From IMG/VR virus record IMGVR_UViG_3300037526_000015, positions 1-20,879 of that record: a stretch of DNA of 20,879 nt. The stretch is one strand, 5' to 3'. The notes beneath the pieces are model-generated. The model ran no database searches and was not told the DNA's origin. It worked only from the letters and a program-made list of their open reading frames with translations. Origin of the DNA: a virus. Below are positions 14,800 to 20,879 of this stretch, in pieces (positions within the stretch are counted from its first letter, which is position 1; every line of letters begins with the position of its first letter). The position numbers and the translations under genes are program-made.

Positions 14800-15694
14800 A
14801 GAGATTGAAGAAGAGATTGAGGTAGTCATTGAGGACGAGGCTTCAGAAGGGGAAGTCCAATCTGCTGGCCCTGTAGAAGATCAACCAGAAGTAATTGTGG
14901 AAGAAGAATCTGAAAACACAGGTTCTGACGAAGAGCTTACCGATTACAGTAAAAACGTTCAGAATCGGATCAAGAAATTAACAGATAAGTACCGTAAGGA
15001 AGAGCGCGATAAACAGGAAGCGCTCCGCCTGACTTCTCAGTTGATGGAAGAAAACAAGAAGATGAAGGACCGTTTAAAACTTTTGGACCGAGGTTATGTC
15101 CAAGAGTACGGGAACCGTCTTAACATCGAAATGAGCGCGGCAAAGATAGCGTACAAAGATGCTGCGGATCGAGGAGACAGTGACAAGCAACTGGAAGCTC
15201 AAGAAAAACTTTCTCGGTTGAACTCTGAAATGGAACGCCATAGGCAGGCTAAAGCTAGGGTAGAGCGCGAGGCACAACAGCCCGTTCAGCAGCAAGCTGC
15301 TCCCGCCGCGGCTCCTTCTGCCCCACCTCCCGCTCCAAAACCGGATCCTAAAGCCGAGGCTTGGGCGCAGAAGAACGAGTGGTTTGGGTCTGATCGAATG
15401 CTTACTTCTGCCACATATGCTATCCACGCTACCCTTATCGAAGATGAGGGGTTTGACCCGGAGAGCAATGAGTATTATACTGAAATAGATCGTCGGTTGC
15501 GTGTGGAGTTTCCACACAAGTTTCAGACGGCTAAGAAAACGGGGGAAAGAAGTCAGGTCGCATCCGCTGCTTCTTCCGCATCCCGCAGCACTAAATCGGG
15601 GCGCAGGTCGGTGAAACTGACGCCTTCTCAAGTTGCGATTTCAAAGTCGCTTGGCGTTCCACTTGAAGAATACGCTAAATTTGTAAAGGATTGA
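14783..15694 (+). CDS. Scaffold-like capsid assembly protein
   Basis: A 303-residue protein with the layout of phage scaffolding proteins. It has an extremely acidic N-terminus (1-50), a charged coiled coil (about 60-165, RIKKLTDKYRKEE onwards), an Ala/Pro/Gln linker (about 168-192), a small folded region around WAQKNEWFGSDR, and a basic C-terminal helix with KLTPSQVAISKSLGVPLEEY. A basic C-terminal helix is how P22-type scaffolds grip the coat protein. GGAG at 14772-14775 is 7 bases from ATG 14783 and only 4 from ATG 14780, so I chose 14783. It overlaps the co-chaperonin by 17 bases and precedes the head proteins. No protease motif is visible. The identification rests on architecture and location. 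Confidence 0.75.
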   Translation: MSNTSEEIEEEIEVVIEDEASEGEVQSAGPVEDQPEVIVEEESENTGSDEELTDYSKNVQNRIKKLTDKYRKEERDKQEALRLTSQLMEENKKMKDRLKLLDRGYVQEYGNRLNIEMSAAKIAYKDAADRGDSDKQLEAQEKLSRLNSEMERHRQAKARVEREAQQPVQQQAAPAAAPSAPPPAPKPDPKAEAWAQKNEWFGSDRMLTSATYAIHATLIEDEGFDPESNEYYTEIDRRLRVEFPHKFQTAKKTGERSQVASAASSASRSTKSGRRSVKLTPSQVAISKSLGVPLEEYAKFVKD

Positions 15695-15698
15695 GATC

Positions 15699-16157
15699 AT
15701 GGCTGACAGAACACCCCGCAAAAATAACACGCGAGAAACAGAATCGCGCAGAAAACCATGGGCACCGCCCAGTCACCTTGAGGCACCTACTCCACCAGAT
15801 GGATATGTGCATCGCTGGATACGCGTTTCAATGCGCGGCGAAGAAGACAAAATGAATGTCAACGCCAAGCTGCGAGAAGGATGGGAACCCGTCCGTAAAG
15901 ATGAGTATCCTGATTATGAAGCCCCGACTATTGACGATGGTCGTTATGAGGGGGTGATTGGTCAAGGCGGATTGATGTTGTGCCGTATACCTGAAGAAAC
16001 AGTAGCAGAAAGAACTGCATATTACGGGGGCAGAACCCGCGAACAAATGACTGCCGTTGATCAGGATCTTATGAAGGAGTCACATCCTTCCATGCCTATC
16101 AGTAACGATAGGCGTAGTCGTGTATCATTCGGGGGATCTCGTAGAGACTCCGATTAA
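15699..16157 (+). CDS. Conserved head-module protein, unknown function
   Basis: A 152-residue protein between scaffold and decoration-like genes. AAAGGA (15685-15690) is 8 bases before the ATG. The N-terminus is basic and disordered. The core begins with PPDGYVHRWIRVSMRGEED and continues with a GWEPVRKDEYPDYEAP segment, GLMLCRIPEE and a REQM...DQDLMKE helix. The YxxRWIR...GWEPV pattern is shared with proteins in the same position in marine phages as I recall. It may be a minor head protein. I see no catalytic motif. Confidence 0.7.
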   Translation: MADRTPRKNNTRETESRRKPWAPPSHLEAPTPPDGYVHRWIRVSMRGEEDKMNVNAKLREGWEPVRKDEYPDYEAPTIDDGRYEGVIGQGGLMLCRIPEETVAERTAYYGGRTREQMTAVDQDLMKESHPSMPISNDRRSRVSFGGSRRDSD

Positions 16158-16177
16158 CTTATAGAAGGATTGCTACT

Positions 16178-16813
16178 ATGGCAAATACTAACGGTGCCTT
16201 CGGACTTCGTCCGATTGGTGTAGTCGGTCAGGCTGCAAACACCACTGGTATGACCGAGTATCGCATCGCCTATGGGAACACAAACGCGATTTACCAAGGT
16301 TCTCCCGTAATTCCGCTGTCAACAGGCTTTATTGATATTGTTGGCGCGGCTGCTGGTGGAACCGTAGGTTTATTAGGTGTTTTCTGGGGTTGCGAATACG
16401 TTTCGTCTACCACTGGTGAAAAGATTTTCTCAAATCACTGGCCCGGTTCTGGCGCGGATTCTAATCATCCCGTCGTAGCCTTCGTGTATGACAACCCAAT
16501 GCAGACATTTATTATCGCATCAGACGCTTCATTAACCAGTGAAGCAACTGCTCGCGGTCATGTGTTTGCAAATGCAAACTTTGGAACAGCTACATCTGGC
16601 GTAACAGCCACAGGTATCTCGTCCGCTAAGTTAGCTGTCGGCACAATCGCCGCCACCGCAGCATTGCAACTTCGTATCGTCGGTATCCAAGACGATCCGG
16701 AGAACAGCGATTTCACTGCTGCTGGCATCCCGTTAATCGTTCGACTGAATAACAGTTTCAATTCCGCCAATGGCGCGATTGTTGCTGGTACTCCGTCAAC
16801 CACTGGCGTATAG
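16178..16813 (+). CDS. Capsid decoration-like protein
   Basis: A 211-residue protein rich in Ala, Gly, Thr and Val with a beta-strand-like pattern and no long helices, directly upstream of the major capsid protein. It opens with MANTNGAFGLRPIG, a start I recall as typical of a widespread phage structural family placed next to capsid genes. The sequence has short acidic turns and a C-terminal ALQLRIVGIQDDPEN strand-turn. AAGGA (16164-16168) lies 9 bases before the ATG. It is probably a cement or decoration protein bound to the outer capsid surface. Role is inferred from position and composition. Confidence 0.7.
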   Translation: MANTNGAFGLRPIGVVGQAANTTGMTEYRIAYGNTNAIYQGSPVIPLSTGFIDIVGAAAGGTVGLLGVFWGCEYVSSTTGEKIFSNHWPGSGADSNHPVVAFVYDNPMQTFIIASDASLTSEATARGHVFANANFGTATSGVTATGISSAKLAVGTIAATAALQLRIVGIQDDPENSDFTAAGIPLIVRLNNSFNSANGAIVAGTPSTTGV

Positions 16814-16825
16814 GGGGTCTAAAGA

Positions 16826-17737
16826 ATGGCTATTTCTCGCGCACAACTAGCGAAAGAGCTAGAACCGGGCCTCAATGCGTTGTTCGGTATGGAGTACAGT
16901 AGGTACGAAAACCAACACGCAGAGATCTACACAACAGAATCTTCTGATCGAGCATTCGAAGAGGAAGTGATGTTGAGTGGGTTCGGAGCGGCACCAACCA
17001 AATCGGAAGGTTCTGCGGTCAACTTTGACGACGCTAACGAAGCATACACTGCTCGTTACAACCACGAAACTATCGCGTTGGCCTTCTCTATAACAGAGGA
17101 AGCTATCGAAGACAATCTGTATGATCGTCTTGGTTCGCGGTACACTCGTGCGTTGGCTCGCTCAATGGCACACACAAAGCAGGTTAAAGCTGCTGCGGTT
17201 CTCAACAACGCCTTTACAGGTGGTGCGAACGCAGGCGGTGACGGCGTTGCATTGTGTGCAACTAACCACCCTCTTACTAACGGTGGTACGTTTGCCAACA
17301 CTCCAGCAACAGCAGCAGATTTGAACGAGACATCTCTTGAAGATGCCCTTATCAATATCGCTGGTTTTGTTGATGAGCGCGGTTTGAAAGTTGCTCTACG
17401 CGGCACGAAACTTCTTATCCCACGTCAACTGCAATTCGTTGCAGAGCGTTTGATGGTTTCAAACTTACGCGTAGGTACAGCGGACAACGACACAAACGCA
17501 ATCCGGTCTATGGGAATGTTGCCTGAAGGCTATGCCGTCAACGACTTCTTCACTGACCCGGATCACTTCTTTGTTATGACTGACGCACCTCGTGGTATGA
17601 TCCACTTTGAGCGTTCTGCTTTGTCAACAAACATGGAAGCCGACTTTGATACCGGAAACATGCGGTTCAAAGCTCGTGAGCGCTACAGCTTTGGGTTCTC
17701 AGACCCACGTTGTGTTTACGGTTCCCCCGGAGCCTAA
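16826..17737 (+). CDS. Major capsid protein (Mu gpT-like, HK97 fold)
   Basis: A 303-residue coat protein that forms the icosahedral head. It resembles the Mu gpT-type capsid family. Visible hallmarks are the N-terminal ELEPGLNALFGMEY, the strand EEAIEDNLYDRLGSRYTRAL with the long spine helix to about residue 125, CATNHPL, the FVDERGLKVALRGTKLLIP block, RVGTADNDTNAIRS, and the C-terminal DTGNMRFKARERYSFGFSDP. It has no large N-terminal delta domain, in keeping with a separate scaffold gene. A strong terminator follows, marking the end of the head operon and probably setting high capsid mRNA levels. Confidence 0.92.
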   Translation: MAISRAQLAKELEPGLNALFGMEYSRYENQHAEIYTTESSDRAFEEEVMLSGFGAAPTKSEGSAVNFDDANEAYTARYNHETIALAFSITEEAIEDNLYDRLGSRYTRALARSMAHTKQVKAAAVLNNAFTGGANAGGDGVALCATNHPLTNGGTFANTPATAADLNETSLEDALINIAGFVDERGLKVALRGTKLLIPRQLQFVAERLMVSNLRVGTADNDTNAIRSMGMLPEGYAVNDFFTDPDHFFVMTDAPRGMIHFERSALSTNMEADFDTGNMRFKARERYSFGFSDPRCVYGSPGA

Positions 17738-17790
17738 ACTGTGCTATGTTACTGAGGTAGGTACTTTTCATACCTCCTCCCTGTTAGACT

Positions 17791-17819
17791 GGGGCTACTT
17801 CGGTAGCCCCTTTCTTTTT
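17791..17819 (+). terminator. Strong intrinsic terminator after capsid gene
   Basis: A perfect 8-bp stem GGGGCTAC (17791-17798) / GTAGCCCC (17803-17810) closes a stable TTCG tetraloop and is followed by TTTCTTTTT (17811-17819). It ends transcription after the major capsid gene. Some readthrough or a new promoter must serve the genes from 17898 on. Confidence 0.93.
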
Positions 17820-17822
17820 GTT

Positions 17823-17879
17823 CAAATGTCATGTATTGTTCTGGTATCCCTGACAGTCGCACGGTGCGGCTGACATTTG
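17823..17879 (+). repeat. Inverted repeat with inner hairpin in intergenic region
   Basis: CAAATGTCA (17823-17831) and TGACATTTG (17871-17879) are perfect 9-bp inverted arms. Between them, CAGTCGCA (17854-17861) pairs with TGCGGCTG (17865-17872) around a CGG loop, with one T-G wobble. The two stems share bases at 17871-17872, so they are partly exclusive. No T-tract follows. It lies just before the ribosome-binding site AGGAGA (17887-17892) of the next gene and could be an RNA processing or regulatory structure, or an operator. I see no convincing promoter around it. Confidence 0.6.
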
Positions 17880-17897
17880 CCAAGACAGGAGATCTTC

Positions 17898-18368
17898 ATG
17901 GCTAACTCAACTTTTTCAGGCCCAATCCGGGCAGGGAACATCCGAAATACAACAGGAACTACTGTAGGCGAGAACATCGCTAACGTAGGCTACGTTGTAA
18001 TGATGCAAACACACACAATGGATCTTTCCGGTGGAGCGATTGCAGCAGGCGCAACCGACATGGTTATTCCAGCGAACTCCAAGATTATTGATTGTATCGT
18101 GGACTTGTCTACGGCTGCGAATGCTACCACTAACTTGAGCGTTGGTGATACCGTTGGCGGGGCGACTACAATTCTTAACACGCTTGCCACAGGTACAAGT
18201 GCGGGACTCAAGACTGTAACCACACAAGGCGGTGGTACAGGGGAGTGGGCAAACACAGGAACGGCGGATCTAAAGCTGACCGTTACTAACAGCGTAGCGA
18301 CCACGGCGGGTGTAGCTGTGATTACTATTCTGTATGCGCAGGCTTACAACACTGTAATCCGTCCATAA
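17898..18368 (+). CDS. Beta-rich virion-type protein
   Basis: A 156-residue protein. I chose the ATG at 17898, five bases after AGGAGA (17887-17892), over an in-frame upstream start at 17877 with no such site. It begins MANSTFSGPIRAGNIRNTTG and is rich in Thr, Ala, Gly and Val with a strand-like pattern: GYVVMMQTHTMDLSGG, then MVIPANSKIIDCIVDL, and VAVITILYAQAY near the end. It has one cysteine. It is probably a minor capsid, decoration or head-fibre-like protein; similar proteins follow the capsid gene in marine phages as I recall. Being first after the terminator it may be expressed separately. Confidence 0.7.
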   Translation: MANSTFSGPIRAGNIRNTTGTTVGENIANVGYVVMMQTHTMDLSGGAIAAGATDMVIPANSKIIDCIVDLSTAANATTNLSVGDTVGGATTILNTLATGTSAGLKTVTTQGGGTGEWANTGTADLKLTVTNSVATTAGVAVITILYAQAYNTVIRP

Positions 18369-18380
18369 GGGGGTTCACAC

Positions 18381-18662
18381 ATGGCTGGCTCAGACATTAC
18401 AGCGTATAATTATGCGCAAGGTTCAGCGGCGGCTCTTATAGGGCCGTCGAGATCCAGACTTCAGGCCGTAAACATATACGCCGAAGCAGCAGGCTCTTTT
18501 ACTCTTACTAATGGTAATGGTGGCGCTACGTTGTTGGTTCAGAAGTTTCCCGTTGGAATGAACGAAGTGTACATTCCGGAGAACGGTATGCTGTTTACGT
18601 CGGGAGTGTATGTCTCTGCGTTTACGGGGTCTAATAACGAACTGACAATTCTTTTAGCATAG
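18381..18662 (+). CDS. Small beta-sandwich-like structural protein
   Basis: A 93-residue protein with a regular strand pattern: RSRLQAVNIYAEAAGSFTL, then GGATLLVQKFPVG, then NEVYIPENGMLFTSGVYVS and NNELTILLA. GGGGG (18369-18373) serves as ribosome-binding site. There are no cysteines or membrane segments. It resembles small single-domain phage surface or decoration proteins and lies 12 bases after another beta-rich gene, so the two may act together. The exact role is unknown. Confidence 0.68.
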   Translation: MAGSDITAYNYAQGSAAALIGPSRSRLQAVNIYAEAAGSFTLTNGNGGATLLVQKFPVGMNEVYIPENGMLFTSGVYVSAFTGSNNELTILLA

Positions 18663-18671
18663 GACGGACTC

Positions 18672-18917
18672 ATGGCTAAAATTGATAAAGCCAAGATGAA
18701 GTGCAACAAGCCTAAACGTCAGATATCTGGCGGTAAAAAGTCTGTTGTTAAAGCATGTGCCAAGGGTAAAGAAAAAATCATTCGTTTTGGCGATGCCAAG
18801 ATGTCCATCAAAAAATCTAATCCTAAACGGCGCAAGTCGTTTAGGGCCCGTCATGGTTGTGATAAGGGTACATTAGATAAACTAAAGGCCAAGTATTGGT
18901 CATGTAAGGCTTGGTAA
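18672..18917 (+). CDS. Small basic four-Cys phage protein
   Basis: An 81-residue protein with about one third Lys/Arg and four cysteines (C11, C29, C63, C78). The core KEKIIRFGDAKMSIKKSNPK followed by RRKSFRARHGCD and the terminal KAKYWSCKAW are, as I recall, very well conserved in marine phages including cyanophages. Function is undetermined. Four Cys in a basic protein suggest a zinc-stabilised nucleic-acid-binding fold, but the spacing is not a standard zinc ribbon. It is followed by an overlapping membrane-protein gene (TAATG). Confidence 0.75.
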   Translation: MAKIDKAKMKCNKPKRQISGGKKSVVKACAKGKEKIIRFGDAKMSIKKSNPKRRKSFRARHGCDKGTLDKLKAKYWSCKAW

Positions 18918-19156
18918 TGAAAGTTGATTTTAATAACTTAGCGTCTGTAATTACCATTGGTCTCTTATGCTGGGGTGCGTTGCAACTGTATCAACTTAAA
19001 GCGGAGACCGCGGTAATTACCTACAGGGTCGGTGCAAATTATGACATGATCAAACCAATGTGGCAGGATTTTTTAGTACGGAGTGCAAAATACAATGAGC
19101 ATAAGCAGAACATCAATGCCGTTCCAGATATCCAAGCCTCCAGAGGGACGAAATAA
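18917..19156 (+). CDS. Small single-TM membrane protein
   Basis: A 79-residue protein starting at the ATG that overlaps the previous stop (18917). One N-terminal transmembrane segment (about 9-27, ASVITIGLLCWGALQLYQL) is followed by a polar domain with aromatic residues (YDMIKPMWQDFLVRSAKYNE) and a disordered end. An N-in membrane anchor would put the rest in the periplasm, a layout shared with inner-membrane spanins and superinfection proteins, but no coiled coil typical of spanins is visible. Role unknown. Confidence 0.65.
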   Translation: MKVDFNNLASVITIGLLCWGALQLYQLKAETAVITYRVGANYDMIKPMWQDFLVRSAKYNEHKQNINAVPDIQASRGTK

Positions 19157-19434
19157 TGGCAAAGAAAAAGTCAAAAAAAGACGCGTGTTACCGAAAGGTA
19201 AAGGCTCGGTACAAGGTTTGGCCCAGCGCCTACGCTTCGGGGGCCCTGTCCAAGTGCCGAAAAGTAGGGGCCGCAAACTGGGGAAACTCTACTAAGAAAG
19301 CAGAAGGTGGATTAATTGCAGCGGTGGACAACCCCAAACGCCCTGCTCGTAATAGATATCGTAACGGGGGGATGATTGCTTCCGGTTGCGGCTGCGTTGA
19401 AGAAAGCAGACGGAAAAGTACGAGGACGTTCTAG
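19156..19434 (+). CDS. DUF5872-like basic protein with GG-containing tail
   Basis: A 92-residue basic protein overlapping the previous stop by one base (TAATG). The N-terminal half, ACYRKVKARYKVWPSAYASG followed by ALSKCRKVGA, matches a small phage/giant-virus type of motif (Cys, basic helix, PSAYAS, Cys) that I recall as DUF5872-like. The tail repeats the GG motif twice (EGGLIA, NGGMIA), adds a CGC triplet of residues and ends in RTF. Function is unknown; likely nucleic-acid or virion binding. The next gene starts at a GTG inside its stop. Confidence 0.7.
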   Translation: MAKKKSKKDACYRKVKARYKVWPSAYASGALSKCRKVGAANWGNSTKKAEGGLIAAVDNPKRPARNRYRNGGMIASGCGCVEESRRKSTRTF

Positions 19435-19667
19435 TGGCAGAAAAGAACTCTTTGCGTAAATGGTTTTCTCAAAACAACGGAAAAGGTTGGATTGATTGTA
19501 AAACTGGTAAACCTTGTGGTCGTCAAAAGGGGGAGAAACGAAAAGGTTATCCTGCTTGTCGTCCCACGAAAGCGCAATGTACGTCTGCTGCAAAAAAGAA
19601 GAAGTCTTCCAAACGTATTAGTTGGAAGAATAAGAAGGCCAATGGTGGCTTGGTAAGAGTGTTTTGA
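19434..19667 (+). CDS. Small basic Cys protein with GG-containing tail
   Basis: A 77-residue basic protein starting at GTG overlapping the previous stop (TAGTG). The core LRKWFSQNNGKGWIDCKTGK continues into PCGRQKGEKRKGYPACRP and then QCTSAAKKKK, with four cysteines (C22, C28, C42, C49) that could bind one zinc ion. It ends KKANGGLVRVF, the shortest and cleanest form of the GG tail. RKWF...GWxxCxTGxPCGRQ is a pattern I recall in many phages, function unknown. It appears to be a relative or partner of the preceding gene. Confidence 0.72.
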   Translation: MAEKNSLRKWFSQNNGKGWIDCKTGKPCGRQKGEKRKGYPACRPTKAQCTSAAKKKKSSKRISWKNKKANGGLVRVF

Positions 19668-19686
19668 TAACCGAAAGGAGTATGCT

Positions 19687-19875
19687 ATGAAAGATCTTAG
19701 CGGAGACGGAAAAGTTACTAAAAAAGATGTGTTGATTGGTCGTGGCGTGATTGAAAAAAAGAACGGCGGCATGGTTAAGAAAGGCTACATGGGCGGCGGC
19801 ATGGTCAAGAAAGGCTACAAAAACGGCGGCTGTGTAATGGCGGGTCGCGGTGTTCGTGACACAAAGTTGGTGTAG
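19687..19875 (+). CDS. Small EF-hand-loop protein with triplicated GG motif
   Basis: A 62-residue protein with a clear AGGAG (19676-19680) 6 bases before the ATG. Residues 3-14 (DLSGDGKVTKKD) fit a canonical calcium EF-hand loop: D3, S5, D7, G8, K9, T11, D14. The rest is built of a 10-residue unit, NGGMVKKGY, GGGMVKKGY, then NGGCVMAG, and a conserved-looking end GRGVRDTKLV. It is basic with a single Cys. It is probably a small virion-associated or assembly protein; no function is known to me. It directly precedes the head-tail adaptor. Confidence 0.7.
   Translation: MKDLSGDGKVTKKDVLIGRGVIEKKNGGMVKKGYMGGGMVKKGYKNGGCVMAGRGVRDTKLV
19762..19830 (+). repeat. 30-bp tandem repeat inside the EF-hand-loop gene
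   Basis: GGCGGC recurs at 19765, 19795 and 19825, each of the first two followed by ATGGT(T/C)AAGAAAGGCTAC. Two full units and a partial third, period 30 bases, differ at only a few bases, pointing to recent duplication. It encodes the repeated GGMVKKGY unit. Confidence 0.85.
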
Positions 19876-19878
19876 ATA

Positions 19879-20544
19879 ATGACAACTTCAGGATCAAGAG
19901 ATTTTAACCTCGATGTCGGTGAGATAATTGAGGAGGCGTATGAGCGGTGCGGACTGGAAGTTCGCACTGGGTATGATGCTCGGACAGCGCGGCGGTCTCT
20001 AAACCTGATGTTTGCGGACTGGGCGAACAGAGGTTTAAACCTCTGGACCGTGGCGCAAGGTACGACTGACTTGGTGCAAGGCACATCCACCTATACGTTG
20101 ACGGCGGATGTCGTAGGTATGTTGGAGATGGTCTTGCGCAGGGACGGGACGGATTACGAAGTCGAGCGTATTAGTCGCGGCGATTATCTTACGTTTCCGA
20201 ACAAAACCGATCAAGGCCGTCCGTCACAGTTTTACTTCAATAGGCAGATCGACCCCGTTATAACTTTGTGGCAAACACCTGAAAACTCTACGGACCAGTT
20301 GATCTACTATTATGTTCAAAGGATCGAGGATGCCGATGCGTTGGTCAACACTACTGATATGCCTTTCCGTTTTTATCCTTGTATGGTTGCTGGTTTATCC
20401 TACTACCTTTCTATGAAACGTGCTCCAGAACGGATACAGATATTAAAAGCGGTATATGAAGAAGAGTTTCAACGTGCCGCGGAAGAAGACGAGGACCGAG
20501 TTCCGTTGAAGTTACAGCCAAGTGCTAGGTATTTGAGGGTCTAA
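19879..20544 (+). CDS. Head-tail adaptor / tail tubular A-like protein
   Basis: A 221-residue protein. The N-terminal helical bundle (EIIEEAYERCGLEV...ARRSLNLMFADWANRGLNLW) resembles P22 gp4/T7 gp11-type adaptors that bind under the portal ring and connect it to the tail. A beta-rich middle (TSTYTLTADVVGMLE...) and a C-terminal helix near YYLSMKRAPERIQILKAVYE with an acidic end (AAEEDEDR) match the same layout. Position between head genes and the next tail genes fits. The start is the ATG at 19879, three bases after the previous stop. The exact family is not certain, but the role is likely. Confidence 0.8.
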   Translation: MTTSGSRDFNLDVGEIIEEAYERCGLEVRTGYDARTARRSLNLMFADWANRGLNLWTVAQGTTDLVQGTSTYTLTADVVGMLEMVLRRDGTDYEVERISRGDYLTFPNKTDQGRPSQFYFNRQIDPVITLWQTPENSTDQLIYYYVQRIEDADALVNTTDMPFRFYPCMVAGLSYYLSMKRAPERIQILKAVYEEEFQRAAEEDEDRVPLKLQPSARYLRV

Positions 20545-20867
20545 TGTCGTTTGCTTCTAACAAAAACGCTTGGGGTATTTCGGACAGGTCCGGGTTTCGT
20601 TATCGTTTGCGAGACATGAAGCAGGAGTGGACAGGTGCGTTGGTTGGGCCAGATGAGTTTGAGCCGAAGCACCCGCAGTTATATCCTCCAAAAGTTGGCC
20701 CTGACCCACAAGCCTTGCGCAACCCTAGACCGGAAAGTGGTCTGGCTGAACAACGCGCTCTACAGTGGGGATGGAATCCGGTGGGGTTTAACTACCAAGA
20801 AGGCTTGTCTCCGCCCAACAATTTAGTAGCTGTGGGTTCGGTTGGCACAGTGGAGATCAACACATGA
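20544..20867 (+). CDS. Conserved tail-module protein, zinc-ribbon-like without Cys
   Basis: A 107-residue protein whose ATG overlaps the adaptor stop (TAATG). The motif ISDRSGFRYRLRDMKQEW, GALVGPDEFEPKHPQL and DPQALRNPRPE is the pattern of a small phage family between the adaptor and tail genes. As I recall, some relatives have C-x-x-C pairs at the DRSG and VGPDE positions, forming a zinc ribbon; here all four Cys are absent. The C-terminus is hydrophobic and strand-like (NLVAVGSVGTVEI). Probably a minor virion protein. Confidence 0.68.
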   Translation: MSFASNKNAWGISDRSGFRYRLRDMKQEWTGALVGPDEFEPKHPQLYPPKVGPDPQALRNPRPESGLAEQRALQWGWNPVGFNYQEGLSPPNNLVAVGSVGTVEINT

Positions 20868-20879
20868 CAATGACATATG
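20864..20879 (+). CDS. Start of next tail-module gene (truncated by window)
   Basis: An ATG overlaps the preceding stop (ATGA at 20864-20867), the spacing used throughout this operon, and opens M-T-M-T-Y before the window ends. A second ATG at 20870 is in frame. Too little remains to name a product. Confidence 0.45.

Noticed and set aside
1-20879. tRNA genes, CRISPR arrays, insertion sequences, integrase or attachment sites
   Set aside because: None seen: no cloverleaf-like sequence, spaced direct repeats, transposase or recombinase motifs.

Overview
The window is the structural, packaging and lysis region of a tailed bacteriophage genome. All genes are on the + strand and packed so tightly that most neighbours overlap by 1 or 4 bases. 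The P22-type portal (827 codons), the Mu gpT-like HK97-fold capsid protein, the short adaptor-like protein and the absence of tail tube or sheath genes suggest a short-tailed phage. Base composition looks roughly balanced. Many small families here (DUF6496-like, basic Cys proteins, small proteins with GG-containing tails, a GroES-like co-chaperonin, a GTA-type holin) are ones I associate with uncultured marine phages of Proteobacteria. That host assignment is inference from memory.

Layout. 1-108: a sigma70-like promoter. 109-847: an HNH-like small basic protein, then a HlyC-type toxin-activating lysine acyltransferase. 831-7339: a cysteine-free 1821-residue protein (LysM, about 90-residue repeats, Ca-binding loop, hydrophobic segment, ART-like region, about 490-residue coiled coil, Pro/Gln tail), then a shorter paralogue with a nearly identical LysM. 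7336-11285: large terminase and portal. 11285-13382: small proteins and a lysis module (two holin candidates, an M15-type endopeptidase), including a 54-codon gene that is easy to miss at 11482-11646. 13388-14348: small accessory proteins. 14323-17737: GroES-like co-chaperonin, scaffold-like protein, a conserved structural-module protein, a decoration-like protein and the major capsid protein. 17791-17819: a strong intrinsic terminator. 17898-20879: two small beta-rich proteins, a run of small basic, Cys- or GG-tailed proteins, then the head-tail adaptor and the start of the tail genes.

How it works together. Terminase and portal package DNA. The scaffold, decoration and capsid proteins build the head, perhaps with help from the phage GroES. 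Holins and the endopeptidase lyse the cell. The most unusual part is the left end. A HlyC-like acyltransferase with the expected His/Asp pair sits directly upstream of, and overlaps, a giant Cys-free protein with a hydrophobic segment. This is the gene order of hlyC-hlyA toxin operons, but the giant protein has no RTX repeats and has features of phage ejected or polyvalent proteins. I propose an acylation-activated ejected or effector protein as the best candidate for an undescribed system in this window.
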